Shown here in pieces: positions 35,806-44,794 of a stretch of DNA of 64,000 nucleotides (position 1 is its first letter; every line of letters begins with the position of its first letter). Origin of the DNA: Chitinophagaceae bacterium (GTDB taxonomy: Bacteria; Bacteroidota; Bacteroidia; Chitinophagales; Chitinophagaceae); contig SAIX01000056.1 in the NCBI GenBank assembly GCA_004028765.1, positions 106,331-170,330 of the forward strand, in the 5' to 3' direction. The notes under the pieces are model-generated. The model had not been told where the DNA came from. It did not search any database and saw nothing but the letters and a program-made list of their open reading frames with translations. The translations under genes were made by a program, and so were the position numbers.

Positions 35806-35927
35806 TTAGCGGATTGGCGAATAAAGAATTTATTTAGCAGCATATCATTCATCTGCGGATTCTCCTGTCCGTAATTCACGGACCTGCTTATCCGCAAATT
35901 ATCGTAGCTTACTATTAATTACTGCTT

Positions 35928-36356
35928 ATGAAGAAAATATTATTTTCTGCCTGCTTACTCCTCTTTTCCTTTTGTTCGGTAGCGCAGTACCATGCGGATG
36001 AAACCGCCATCCGGAAAATACTTACAAGTCAAACGATTGAATGGAACAAGGGCAATATCGAATCCTTTATGCAGGGTTACTGGAAAAGCGACAGCCTGCT
36101 GTTTGTTGGGAAAAACGGGCCCTCGTATGGATTCGCCAGAACACTGGCCAATTATAAAAAAGGATATCCCGATACTGCCGCAATGGGCAAACTGAGTTTT
36201 GATATCCTGAAAGTGCAGCGCCTCTCGGCCGATCATTATTTTGTTCTTGGCAAATGGATGTTGAAAAGAAGCATCGGCGACCTCAGCGGGCACTACACTT
36301 TGCTGTTCCGGAAGATAGGTGGCGAATGGAAGATCGTGGTTGACCACAGCAGTTAG
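35928..36356 (+). CDS. secreted SnoaL/DUF4440-like protein
   Basis: 142 residues with a signal peptide (MKKILFSACLLLFSFCSVAQ). The mature part has the NTF2-like cone-fold pattern: TAIRKILTSQTIEWNKGNIESFMQGYW, DSLLFVGKNG, GHYTLLFRKIGGEWKIVVDHSS, as in DUF4440/SnoaL-like proteins. Ligand or enzyme role unknown. Single gene between mnmD and the SPFH gene. Confidence 0.75.
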   Translation: MKKILFSACLLLFSFCSVAQYHADETAIRKILTSQTIEWNKGNIESFMQGYWKSDSLLFVGKNGPSYGFARTLANYKKGYPDTAAMGKLSFDILKVQRLSADHYFVLGKWMLKRSIGDLSGHYTLLFRKIGGEWKIVVDHSS

Positions 36357-36406
36357 TGTAATATTTATCCCGGCTATGCGACTCATTTATCAATAAAACA
36401 AAAATT

Positions 36407-37324
36407 ATGGTACTCATTATATTCGGTATCCTGCTTGTGGCAGGTGCCCTGTTCATCAACAAAGAAAGAGAAGAACTGCAACGCGTGGCCCGTGGTGTGC
36501 GTATCGCCGGGCTGATCCTTGTCGTTATCGGTTTTCTCACTTCCTGTATCAAGCAGATCGATGCAGGCCAGATCGGTATCAAATCCCTTTTCGGTAAGGT
36601 GGATGATGAAGTGCTTACCAGCGGTTTGAACCTGATCAACCCCCTGGTGGATGTACGCATCGTTGACGTGAAAACACAGAACTATACCATGAGCGGCGTG
36701 CATGACGAAGGCGATAAGGCCGGCGATGATGCCATCCGGGTATTAACAGCCGATGGACTGGAAGTGATCATCGACCTCACCGTATTATACCGCGTGGTTC
36801 CTGCTGAAGCACCCCGTATTGTGCGCGAAACAGGACTTGATTACCGCGACAAAATTGTACGCCCCTTAACCCGTACCAAGATCCGCGACAATGCCGTTTA
36901 CTTCACCGCCGTGGATCTCTACTCCACCAAACGCGACCAGTTCCAGTCGCGCATTTTTAAAAACATCGAAGAGGATTTCAAAAAACGCGGGCTCGTTCTT
37001 GAGCAGTTGCTTGTACGGAATATTACATTACCCGCAACTGTTAAAGGTTCCATCGAAGAAAAGATCAAAGCCGAACAGGAAGCGCAGAAAATGGAATTCG
37101 TACTCCAGAAAGAAAAACAGGAAGCCGAACGCAAGCGCGTGGAAGCACAGGGTATCGCCGATTACCAGCGCATCATCAGCTCTGGCCTGGGTGATAAACA
37201 ATTGCAGTATGAACAGATACAGGTAATGAAAGGCCTCATCACTTCTCCCAATGCAAAAGTGATCATCATGGGTGGTGGCAAAACACCGGTGATCCTCGAT
37301 ACAAAAGATGCCAAAGGCCAGTAA
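36407..37324 (+). CDS. SPFH/Band 7 (prohibitin-like) membrane protein
   Basis: 305 residues. An N-terminal hairpin of hydrophobic segments (about 1-17 and 29-47), then a prohibitin/stomatin domain: IDAGQIGIKSLFGKVDDEVL, GLEVIIDLTVLYRVVP, ALKR-type VRPLTRTKIRDNAVYFTAVDLYSTKRDQF, and a charged coiled coil (EEKIKAEQEAQKMEFVLQKEKQEAERKRVEAQG). Such proteins form large rings that organise membrane domains and proteases. It ends with an exposed GGGKTPVILDTKDAKGQ. No partner protease is adjacent. Confidence 0.92.
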   Translation: MVLIIFGILLVAGALFINKEREELQRVARGVRIAGLILVVIGFLTSCIKQIDAGQIGIKSLFGKVDDEVLTSGLNLINPLVDVRIVDVKTQNYTMSGVHDEGDKAGDDAIRVLTADGLEVIIDLTVLYRVVPAEAPRIVRETGLDYRDKIVRPLTRTKIRDNAVYFTAVDLYSTKRDQFQSRIFKNIEEDFKKRGLVLEQLLVRNITLPATVKGSIEEKIKAEQEAQKMEFVLQKEKQEAERKRVEAQGIADYQRIISSGLGDKQLQYEQIQVMKGLITSPNAKVIIMGGGKTPVILDTKDAKGQ

Positions 37325-37342
37325 TCAATAACTATATTACAA

Positions 37343-37374
37343 AAAGGCGTTCGCAGTTCGCGGGCGCTTTTTTA
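37343..37374 (+). terminator. terminator after the SPFH gene, overlapping the VanZ-like stop
   Basis: AAAGGCGTTCGC (37343-37354) pairs with GCGGGCGCTTT (37360-37370) using several G.U wobbles around AGTTC, followed by six T in total with the tail TTTATTTT. It is placed between convergent genes. Confidence 0.6.
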
Positions 37375-37779
37375 TTTTGGGGCAACTGTAGCGTTGAGCG
37401 GGGCGGATTGTTTTGTCATGAGTTTTGCAAACACCAGGTGCCCGATAAACACACCGATCACCGAAGAAATAATATCAAGATAATCGAATGTGCGGCCGAA
37501 AAGGGGGATGCGCTGCAGGTATTCATTGATGATCACGAGCAGTAAACCAAAACAGCAGGTGAAAGTAAGTTCCTGCCTGGTTTCAAGCCGGAAAAAACGC
37601 CTGAACAGCCAGCAGGCCCCAAATGGAAGAAGGAAAGAACCGATGAGGTTGGGCGCTAATCCAACAAACGGTTTCCATGCATGCGGGATATGAACAAAGG
37701 GACGTATGATGAACTTGATCATCCAGATCAGCAATGTACCTGATACAACAACATACATGGAAATTTTTTTCAGGTTCAT
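37372..37779 (-). CDS. VanZ-like membrane protein
   Basis: 135 residues with four hydrophobic segments. The last part, TFDYLDIISSVIGVFIGHLVF, resembles the R-x-[FS]-D-x-x-D-x-x-x-N/S-x-x-G pattern of VanZ family proteins, and EYLQRIPLFGR the preceding conserved block. VanZ of enterococci gives low-level teicoplanin resistance, but most bacterial members have no known role. Followed upstream (45 bp) by another small membrane-protein gene, probably cotranscribed. Confidence 0.6.
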   Translation of the reverse strand: MNLKKISMYVVVSGTLLIWMIKFIIRPFVHIPHAWKPFVGLAPNLIGSFLLPFGACWLFRRFFRLETRQELTFTCCFGLLLVIINEYLQRIPLFGRTFDYLDIISSVIGVFIGHLVFAKLMTKQSAPLNATVAPK

Positions 37780-37824
37780 GGCATTGTTTCTTTCCTGAAT
37801 ATAAGAAAAACCACGCCAACCGCA

Positions 37825-38058
37825 TCAGGGCTGTTCAAAATCGATGGGCTTGCGCCACAAACGGATGACCCAGCGGAGATAGAAAAAAAGGCTGATCACA
37901 AAGCCTGCATAAAAAAGAAAATTGCCCGTGGTAAAATGTTCTTTCACGATCCCGAGTTCATACATGATGCCCGCGGTTGAACTGGCAGCCATCCATAACA
38001 ATCCCAGCGATAATGTATTCACGATACGGATCAGGTATTGTTTTACGCCGGGTTCCAC
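37825..38058 (-). CDS. small two-helix membrane protein of unknown function
   Basis: 77 residues: helices at about 12-30 (VNTLSLGLLWMAASSTAGI) and 45-63 (NFLFYAGFVISLFFYLRWV), ending with a polar LWRKPIDFEQP tail. No recognised domain. Minus strand, between the M23 peptidase and the VanZ-like gene. Confidence 0.65.
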   Translation of the reverse strand: MEPGVKQYLIRIVNTLSLGLLWMAASSTAGIMYELGIVKEHFTTGNFLFYAGFVISLFFYLRWVIRLWRKPIDFEQP

Positions 38059-38114
38059 TAAGAATGATTTTAATAAAGGTATTACAAATTACCCCGGTAA
38101 AAGTTGCAGCCATA

Positions 38115-39086
38115 TCAGTCAAAACTCTGGTTACTAGCCGCCGCAAGTTTCAGGATCCGGTCAAACTGCGCAGGTGTAAGGTCATTATAGAAATAATAAA
38201 TGGGATCAACCGGGATACCGCTGCGGTGTACTTCATAATGGCAGTGCGGTGCCGTGCTCTTTCCTGAATTCCCTACATAACCGATCACTTCCCCGCGTTT
38301 TACCATCTCACCTACCCTTGCTTTTATCCTTACCATGTGGCCATATACTGTTTCATAACCAAAGCCATGCGCGATCACCACCCGGTTCCCAAAACCACCG
38401 GTGTTAAATCCGGCATCTTTTATCCTGCCATCGGCCGTGGCATAAATGGGCGTTCCCATGGGTGCACTGAAATCGAGGCCAAGATGCGCCCTCCGGTCTT
38501 TGTACACCGGATCGATGCGGTAACCAAAGCCCGATGCGATCCGGTTCAGGTTTTTATTACTGACAGGCTGAATGGAAGGTGTGGCAGCCAGTATTTTTTC
38601 CTTGTTCTTGACAAGATTGGCGATCAGGTCAAAAGATTTTACCTGGTATGCCGATCTCAGCGATAAATCATTTAACTGTTCCGCGATACTGCGCACCAGT
38701 TCCGATTCGCCCATACTCCGTACCAGCTTCACTTCTTTTTTATTCTCGATATCTTTTACACGCGCACTGTCGGGTATCGGGTCGGCACCAAAGATCGAAC
38801 GGTACACGCCGTTATCCCTGTTCTCGATCTCATCCATCTTTAATTCCAGTTGCTTCAGCCGCTCCATAAAAACGCTGTAGTTATTGCTCAGGTCTTCATT
38901 CTGCTGGCGCAGGTATTTTTCTTTCGGGGAATCGATATACCGGAAAGCGATCGCGAAAATGATCAGTCCGGTAACAATCGAAGCCGCAATAAAGCCGATA
39001 AGCTGCAGCAGCCTCACACGAAGCGGCACTTCGAGTTTCTCGTAACGGAGCGTATGGGTATTATAATAATATTTGACCTTTTTCAT
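38115..39086 (-). CDS. M23 family (LytM) peptidoglycan metallopeptidase
   Basis: 323 residues. A short cytoplasmic N-terminus (KKVKYYYNTHTLRYEKLEVPLRVR), one membrane helix (about 27-48) and a periplasmic coiled coil (about 55-85). The C-terminal LytM domain has HLGLDFSAPMGTPIYA (first His and Asp zinc ligands), a GNRVVIAHGFGYETVYGHM core and the H-x-H in APHCHYEV. All ligands are present, so it is a likely active endopeptidase cutting peptide cross-links, rather than a degenerate EnvC-like regulator. Divergent from alaS, a neighbourhood often seen in Bacteroidota. Confidence 0.92.
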   Translation of the reverse strand: MKKVKYYYNTHTLRYEKLEVPLRVRLLQLIGFIAASIVTGLIIFAIAFRYIDSPKEKYLRQQNEDLSNNYSVFMERLKQLELKMDEIENRDNGVYRSIFGADPIPDSARVKDIENKKEVKLVRSMGESELVRSIAEQLNDLSLRSAYQVKSFDLIANLVKNKEKILAATPSIQPVSNKNLNRIASGFGYRIDPVYKDRRAHLGLDFSAPMGTPIYATADGRIKDAGFNTGGFGNRVVIAHGFGYETVYGHMVRIKARVGEMVKRGEVIGYVGNSGKSTAPHCHYEVHRSGIPVDPIYYFYNDLTPAQFDRILKLAAASNQSFD

Positions 39087-39209
39087 GAGTAATGCGCTTC
39101 AGGGCACCGGCCGGTAAATCGTATATGATACATAGCGGAGCAGAATAATAAGCCCCGCAACCCATCTGTTACCTGCTCTCACCAGCTCCCCGATTCCACC
39201 CCGATTCCT

Positions 39210-39217
39210 TACCTTTG
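39210..39217 (+). promoter_or_regulatory. possible -7 box of alaS
   Basis: TACCTTTG matches TAnnTTTG exactly, about 65 bp before the alaS start. No -33 TTG in the expected window. Confidence 0.3.
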
Positions 39218-39283
39218 ATGCCTTTGAAAAGCCACCAAATATAGTTTCTAACGCCCTAATAGTTTGTTTAAATTTCCCGATAG

Positions 39284-41899
39284 ATGATGACCAGTGCCGA
39301 TATCAGAAAACAGTTCCTCGATTTTTTTGCTTCCAAAGGGCACCAGATCGTTCCTTCCGCGCCGATTGTTGTGAAGAACGATCCTACCCTGCTGTTCACC
39401 AATGCAGGGATGAACCAGTTCAAGGACTTTTTTCTCGGAAACCGCAAACCCGTATCAACCCGTGTGGCCGATACGCAGAAATGTCTCCGCGTGAGCGGTA
39501 AACACAACGACCTGGAAGAAGTGGGCGTGGATACCTACCACCATACCATGTTCGAAATGCTGGGCAACTGGAGTTTTGGCGATTATTTTAAAACGGAAGC
39601 CATTGCATGGAGCTGGGAATTACTGACAGAAGTTTACAAGCTTGATAAAGACAGGTTATATGTGACCATTTTTAAAGGCGATGAAAAGGAAGGGCTTCCC
39701 AAAGACCAGCAGGCTTACGATGAATGGAAAAAATGGATCAGTGAAGACAGGATCCTGCTGGGCAATAAAAAAGATAATTTCTGGGAGATGGGCGATACCG
39801 GACCCTGCGGGCCCTGCACCGAAATACACGTGGATTGCAGACCGGATGAAGAACGAAAACAAAAAGACGGGAAAGAACTGGTGAACAACGATCATCCCCA
39901 GGTGATCGAGATCTGGAACAATGTATTTATGCAGTTTAACCGTTTGAAAGACGGGAGCCTGCAGCCCCTGCCCGCACAGCATGTGGATACAGGTATGGGA
40001 TTTGAACGCCTGGTACGCGTGATCCAGGGAAAGCAGAGCAATTATGATACGGATGTGTTCACCGGAACCATCGCGGCTACGGAAAAGATCACAGGTAACC
40101 GTTACGATTTCAGCGACAGTAAAATGGCCATTGCCTTCCGTGTGATCGCCGATCATATCCGCGCCATCAGTTTTACCATTGCTGATGGGCAATTGCCTTC
40201 CAATAATGGCGCGGGTTATGTAATACGCCGCATTCTCCGCAGGGCTGTGAGGTATTATTATTCGTATCTCAATTATAAACAACCGCTGCTATACCAGTTG
40301 CTGCCGGTGATCGCAGACCAGTTCGCGGATGTTTTTCCCGAATTAAAACACCAGGTGGATTTTGTTGGCAAAGTGGTGAAGGAAGAAGAAGATGCATTTT
40401 TGAAAACACTAGAGAAAGGTCTCAAAAGGATCGATGATATCATAACCGTTTCAGGTAAAGAGATTAATGGAAAAGCTGCATTTGAACTGTTTGATACATT
40501 CGGTTTCCCGATCGATCTCACGCGTTTGATTGCTGCTGAAAACAATCTCGCTATTGATGAAAAAGGTTTTGAAGCAGAAATGCAGCAGCAAAAAAACCGC
40601 TCCCGCGCTGCCGGCACCATCGATACCGAAGACTGGATAATTCTCGTTGAAGATGCGATGCATGAATTTGTGGGGTATGATTCGCTCGAGATCAAAAGCC
40701 GTATCACAAAATACCGGAAAGTAAAAGCAAAGGGAAAAGAAGCCTATCAACTGGTGCTCGAAGCCACACCGTTTTACGCGGAAAGCGGCGGACAGGTGGG
40801 CGACCGAGGCATCCTTGATTTTGAGGGAGAAGCCATTGCCGTTACCGATACCAAAAAAGAAAATAATCTGATCATCCATTTCACAGAAACCCTGCCTGCC
40901 AAAATACAGGGAACCGTAATGGCGAAAGTGGATGCTGCAAAAAGACAGGAAACCACCATTCACCACAGCGCCACACATTTACTGCATGCTGCACTGCGCA
41001 AAGTGCTCGGCACACATGTTGCCCAAAAAGGCAGCCTCGTAAATGAAGAGCAACTCCGTTTCGATTTCTCGCATTTTGCCAAACTCAGTGAAGAAGAAAT
41101 TGCGGGTATCGAACGCATCGTCAATGAAAAGATCAGGGCCAATATCCCCGTTCATATCAAAGAAATGGGTAAAGAGGAAGCCGTTGCAATGGGTGCCATG
41201 GCATTATTCGGGGAAAAATACGGAGATACGGTTCGCGTGGTGATCATCGACCCGAAATATTCGATCGAACTCTGTGGCGGTACGCATGTGGGCTTTACCG
41301 GCGAGCTTGGTTTCTTTACCATCAAACACGAAGCAGCAGTGGCAGCCGGTGTTCGCCGTATCGAAGCCCTCTGCGGAGCTGCGGCAGAAAAATGGGTAGC
41401 CGGCCAGGCCGCCCAACTGCATGATGTCCGCGAAATACTGAAGAACCCCAAAGAACTGGTCAAAGCTGTGGAATCGCTGCAGGCAGAAAACAGTGAATTA
41501 AAAAAACGCATCGAAAGCCTCGAAGCAAAACAACTGACCGCCCTGAAAAATGAACTGGTACAAAAAACCGAAACCCTCAACGGGGTGCAGTTCCTCGGTG
41601 CCATAGTGGAAGCAGGTAGTGCAGATGCGTTGAAGAAACTTTGCTTTGAGCTGAAAAACAACCTCGCCAATTACCTCGTGGTGCTTGCCGCCAATATCGA
41701 TGGCAAAGCACAGGTGGCGATATTGATTGATGAAATGCTTAGCGCCGACAAAAGCCTGGAAGCACCAAAGATCATCAAAGAACAGGTGGCGCCACTGATC
41801 AAAGGCGGCGGGGGCGGACAAAAAACACTGGCCACAGCCGGCGGACAGGATGCAGGCAACCTGGCACAGGTGATCGAAAAAGTGAGGGCATTGATCTGA
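39284..41899 (+). CDS. alaS: alanine--tRNA ligase
   Basis: 871 residues, complete. It charges tRNA-Ala and edits mischarged Ser and Gly. Catalytic N-terminal domain: SADIRKQFLDFFASKGH, FTNAGMNQFKDFFLG, GPCGPCTEIH, HVDTGMGFERLVRVIQ. Editing domain: HHSATHLLHAALRKVLG and CGGTHVGFTGELGFFTI (zinc site). The C-terminal C-Ala domain ends IKGGGGGQKTLATAGGQDAGNL. Start: ATG at 39284 or 39287. Upstream divergent M23 gene; terminator follows. Confidence 0.98.
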   Translation: MMTSADIRKQFLDFFASKGHQIVPSAPIVVKNDPTLLFTNAGMNQFKDFFLGNRKPVSTRVADTQKCLRVSGKHNDLEEVGVDTYHHTMFEMLGNWSFGDYFKTEAIAWSWELLTEVYKLDKDRLYVTIFKGDEKEGLPKDQQAYDEWKKWISEDRILLGNKKDNFWEMGDTGPCGPCTEIHVDCRPDEERKQKDGKELVNNDHPQVIEIWNNVFMQFNRLKDGSLQPLPAQHVDTGMGFERLVRVIQGKQSNYDTDVFTGTIAATEKITGNRYDFSDSKMAIAFRVIADHIRAISFTIADGQLPSNNGAGYVIRRILRRAVRYYYSYLNYKQPLLYQLLPVIADQFADVFPELKHQVDFVGKVVKEEEDAFLKTLEKGLKRIDDIITVSGKEINGKAAFELFDTFGFPIDLTRLIAAENNLAIDEKGFEAEMQQQKNRSRAAGTIDTEDWIILVEDAMHEFVGYDSLEIKSRITKYRKVKAKGKEAYQLVLEATPFYAESGGQVGDRGILDFEGEAIAVTDTKKENNLIIHFTETLPAKIQGTVMAKVDAAKRQETTIHHSATHLLHAALRKVLGTHVAQKGSLVNEEQLRFDFSHFAKLSEEEIAGIERIVNEKIRANIPVHIKEMGKEEAVAMGAMALFGEKYGDTVRVVIIDPKYSIELCGGTHVGFTGELGFFTIKHEAAVAAGVRRIEALCGAAAEKWVAGQAAQLHDVREILKNPKELVKAVESLQAENSELKKRIESLEAKQLTALKNELVQKTETLNGVQFLGAIVEAGSADALKKLCFELKNNLANYLVVLAANIDGKAQVAILIDEMLSADKSLEAPKIIKEQVAPLIKGGGGGQKTLATAGGQDAGNLAQVIEKVRALI

Positions 41900-41919
41900 T
41901 GTATCTCATCGATACAAAC

Positions 41920-41957
41920 AGCGCATCATGAGCAGTTCCATTTTCATGATGCGTTTT
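41920..41957 (+). terminator. terminator after alaS
   Basis: CGCATCATGA (41922-41931) pairs perfectly with TCATGATGCG (41944-41953) around 12 bases, followed by TTTTATTTTT. A small TGTATC/GATACA hairpin (41900-41916) precedes it. Confidence 0.88.
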
Positions 41958-41968
41958 ATTTTTATGTT

Positions 41969-42484
41969 ATGCATCTCATCGAAACAGAAAGATTATACCT
42001 CCGCGAATTCACAGTTGACGATGCAGCTTCTGTTTTTGCACTCAACAGCAACCCGCTTGTATTGCAGTATCTCCACGAACTTCCCTGCACTGGCACAGAT
42101 GCTGCTCTCACAATGCTTACTGAACGGATCATCCCGCAATACCAGCAATATGGATATGGCCGATGGGCTGTAATCGGCAGGAAGGATGATGCATTTATGG
42201 GCTGGTGTGGTTTAAAATACAGGCCCGAACGAGATGAAACAGACCTTGGCTACCGCTTTTTGCCAGACTGTTGGGGAAAGGGGTATGCATTTGAAGCCGC
42301 CACTGCATCGCTGAAATGGGGGTTTGAAAATCACGGCCTTACCCGTATCACCGCAAGGGCCCATATAAAAAATCTCGCCTCTTTACGGGTGATCGAAAAA
42401 TGCGGGATGCAGTATTTATATGATGAATGGGTGGATGCCTGCCCCGTAAAAACCTTTGAAAAGAAATTTACCCGCGTTTATTAG
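41969..42484 (+). CDS. GNAT-family acetyltransferase, RimJ/RimL type
   Basis: 171 residues. ETERLYLREFTVDDAASVFAL at the start and GYRFLPDCWGKGYAFEAATASLKWGFENHGLTRITARAHIKNLASLRVIEKCGM carry the acetyl-CoA motif (Q/R-x-x-G-x-[GA]) and the N-x-x-S-x-x-[VL]-x-x-K-x-G-[FM] ending of the RimJ/RimL/YdaF branch. Substrate unknown; ribosomal protein N-termini or small amines are usual. It starts 12 bp after the alaS terminator's T-tail. Confidence 0.88.
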   Translation: MHLIETERLYLREFTVDDAASVFALNSNPLVLQYLHELPCTGTDAALTMLTERIIPQYQQYGYGRWAVIGRKDDAFMGWCGLKYRPERDETDLGYRFLPDCWGKGYAFEAATASLKWGFENHGLTRITARAHIKNLASLRVIEKCGMQYLYDEWVDACPVKTFEKKFTRVY

Positions 42485-42504
42485 CAATTTTTAACATTTC
42501 CGAA

Positions 42505-42536
42505 TTGTTTCGTATTTCAGAATTCTGTTAGATTTG
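42505..42536 (+). promoter_or_regulatory. strong Bacteroidota promoter before the double-PDZ gene
   Basis: TTG (42505-42507), 21-base spacer, TAGATTTG (42529-42536): an exact fit to TTG-N17-23-TAnnTTTG. The ATG is 37 bases after the -7 box. Confidence 0.65.
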
Positions 42537-42573
42537 ATCTACTAAATTATTCGTAGAACTAAAAAACGCCATT

Positions 42574-43581
42574 ATGAATAAGCATTTCTTACCCCTGCTG
42601 CTCCTTGCAACAGGCATCAGTTTTATCGCAACTGCCCAAACCAAAGACAAAACCGATAAAGAGAAAACGGCCAAAGACAAGGAAGTAAAAGAACAAAGTA
42701 TCACCATCCGCAAAAAAGGTGATAACAAAGAAAAAATGACCATCGTGATCGATGGGGACAACATCACGGTTAATGGTAAGCCATTGGAAGACATGAAAGA
42801 TTCCGATATCGAAGTGCTGCGCAACCGTGGGATTACTTCATTGATGCCCCGCATCCGTGGAAGGATCATGGGCCCCACCGGCAGTATGAAAATGTTCGGG
42901 GAAGATTTTCCTTTCGGTGCCGGATCCAACCGTGCTTTTCTTGGCGTAACCACCGAGAAAAATGACAAGGGAGCCAAAGTGAATACCGTAGAAAAAGAAA
43001 GCGCTGCAGAAAAAACAGGCCTGAAAAAAGATGATATCATCACCAAAGTAAATGATGATAAGATCAGCAGCAGCGAAGACCTGTATGAAGCAATCGGTAA
43101 ATACAAACCCGAAGAAAAAGTAACCATCACTTATCTCCGTGATGGCAAAGAACAAACGGCCAGTGCCGTACTCGGTAAGTCGAAGGGAGCAGATATACGC
43201 CTGTTCGATATGGACAACCTGGGCGGTCTGAATAATGAGAACTTCCGTTTCCAGATGCCGAAAATGCCTCGTATGAATGGCATGGATGTGATATATAACC
43301 GCAAACCCAGGCTGGGCCTTGAAATACAGGATGTGGAAGAAGGCAAGGGTGTAAAAGTGATTAATGTAGACGGGGATACCCCCGCTGCAAAAGCCGGCCT
43401 GCAAAAAGATGATGTGATCACCGAGATCGACGGAAAAGCCATTGCTTCTGTTGAAGACCTGAAACTGAGATCCCGTGAACTGAAAGATGGTGAAAGTCTG
43501 CGGCTCACTTACCAGCGGAACGGTAAAACGCAAACCACAGAAATCAAGATCCCTAAAAAATTAAAGACCGCCGACCTGTAA
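42574..43581 (+). CDS. periplasmic protein with two PDZ domains, no protease domain
   Basis: 335 residues. Signal peptide (MNKHFLPLLLLATGISFIATAQ) then a Lys/Asp/Glu-rich stretch (about 25-60) and two PDZ domains: first about 117-200 (RAFLGVTTEKNDKGAKVNTV, EKTGLKKDDIITKVND), second about 247-330 (PRLGLEIQDVEEGKGVKVIN, AKAGLQKDDVITEIDG). No trypsin-like catalytic domain precedes them, so it is not a complete DegP/HtrA. It may be a scaffold or a substrate-binding adaptor for a periplasmic protease. It has its own promoter and terminator. Confidence 0.88.
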   Translation: MNKHFLPLLLLATGISFIATAQTKDKTDKEKTAKDKEVKEQSITIRKKGDNKEKMTIVIDGDNITVNGKPLEDMKDSDIEVLRNRGITSLMPRIRGRIMGPTGSMKMFGEDFPFGAGSNRAFLGVTTEKNDKGAKVNTVEKESAAEKTGLKKDDIITKVNDDKISSSEDLYEAIGKYKPEEKVTITYLRDGKEQTASAVLGKSKGADIRLFDMDNLGGLNNENFRFQMPKMPRMNGMDVIYNRKPRLGLEIQDVEEGKGVKVINVDGDTPAAKAGLQKDDVITEIDGKAIASVEDLKLRSRELKDGESLRLTYQRNGKTQTTEIKIPKKLKTADL

Positions 43582-43642
43582 CTACCTGCGGCATCCGACG
43601 TTACAATATCGTATACCCTTTTGATTTTTTCTCATGTTGTGC

Positions 43643-43670
43643 ACCGCGTCATTCCTGGCGCGGTTTTTTT
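43643..43670 (+). terminator. terminator after the double-PDZ gene
   Basis: ACCGCG (43643-43648) and CGCGGT (43659-43664) with a ten-base loop and a run of seven T. Confidence 0.8.
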
Positions 43671-43744
43671 ATGGGGAAGCCTGTCACTTGTTTGTCTGAA
43701 CCTTTTGGATTTTCGCTTGTAACTTTCCATATAAACCGATCAGC

Positions 43745-44725
43745 ATGCGAAAATTCATTCTTGTCATTTCCCTGTTTTTGTCTGCAGAAATATCCGCACA
43801 GGTTTACCAAAGTACATCTCCCCTGGTACATACCTTCTCAATCGTTGCGCGTGATGAAAAAACCGGCGAAATGGCCGTTGGTGTTCAAAGCCACTGGTTC
43901 AGTGTAGGTACTGCCGTTCCCTGGGCGGAAGCCGGTGTGGGCGCTGTGGCAACACAATCTTTTGTTGATAAATCATACGGTCCGAAAGCACTTGCCTTAC
44001 TAAAGAAAGGATATACATCGCAGCAGGCGCTCGATAGTCTTACCAAGGCCGATCCTGGCCGCGATGTGCGCCAGGTAGCAATTATCGATACCAAAGGCAA
44101 TGTGGCCACGCATACCGGTAAGAACTGCATACAGGTAGCCAAACACATCAAGGGCACACAGTTCAGTGTTCAGAGCAATATGATGCTGGGCGACCAGGTA
44201 TGCGAATTCATGGCAAGATCATTTGAAGGATCGGCTGGCAAGCCCCTTGCAGAACGCGTTTTACTTGCGCTTGAAGCGGCACAAAAAGCAGGTGGCGATA
44301 TACGCGGTATGCAGGCCGCCGCCATCGTGGTGGTACCCGGGACACCAACCGAAACCTGGAACAATAAATCGGTTGATCTGCGGGTGGATGATTCACCCAG
44401 GCCCCTCGCAGAACTCAGGAGGTTATACAATGTGCACCTTGCCTACGAACACATGAACAATGGGGATCTCGCAGTGGAAAAAAACGATATGGCAAAAGCC
44501 ATGAACGAATACCGTGCCGCGATGCAAATGTTTCCGGGTAATCTTGAAATGAAATACTGGACCGCCATCACCCTCGCGAATAACAAAGACCTCGGCAAAG
44601 CCATGCCCATGCTGAAAAGCATTTTTGAGAAAGACAAAAACTGGAAAGAACTTACCCGCCGCCTGCCACCAGTAGGGTTGCTCACAGTCAGTGAGGCCGA
44701 TCTGAAAAAAATACTGGCATTATAA
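43745..44725 (+). CDS. secreted DUF1028 protein with C-terminal TPR-like region
   Basis: 326 residues with a signal peptide (MRKFILVISLFLSAEISAQ). The DUF1028 domain, an Ntn-hydrolase-like fold, occupies about 27-225: TFSIVARDEKTGEMAVGVQSHWFSVG, WAEAGVGAVATQSFVD, GGDIRGMQAAAIVVVP. It is followed by two TPR-like helical pairs (about 240-315). The function of DUF1028 is unproven, and N-terminal processing for nucleophile generation is not obvious here. Single gene between the PDZ gene and gatB. Confidence 0.88.
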   Translation: MRKFILVISLFLSAEISAQVYQSTSPLVHTFSIVARDEKTGEMAVGVQSHWFSVGTAVPWAEAGVGAVATQSFVDKSYGPKALALLKKGYTSQQALDSLTKADPGRDVRQVAIIDTKGNVATHTGKNCIQVAKHIKGTQFSVQSNMMLGDQVCEFMARSFEGSAGKPLAERVLLALEAAQKAGGDIRGMQAAAIVVVPGTPTETWNNKSVDLRVDDSPRPLAELRRLYNVHLAYEHMNNGDLAVEKNDMAKAMNEYRAAMQMFPGNLEMKYWTAITLANNKDLGKAMPMLKSIFEKDKNWKELTRRLPPVGLLTVSEADLKKILAL

Positions 44726-44794
44726 CATCCCGATCCCAATTCTGGCGCCGTTTTCAGAGGCGCTATCGGCTATTACAGTTATTTTTGGACCCGC

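Noticed and set aside
39656..40282. Minus-strand reading frame (208 codons) inside alaS
   Set aside because: Shadow of a highly conserved catalytic domain; no domain of its own.
42838..43533. Minus-strand reading frame (231 codons) opposite the double-PDZ gene
   Set aside because: Composition follows the codon structure of the sense gene, which has a signal peptide, promoter and terminator.
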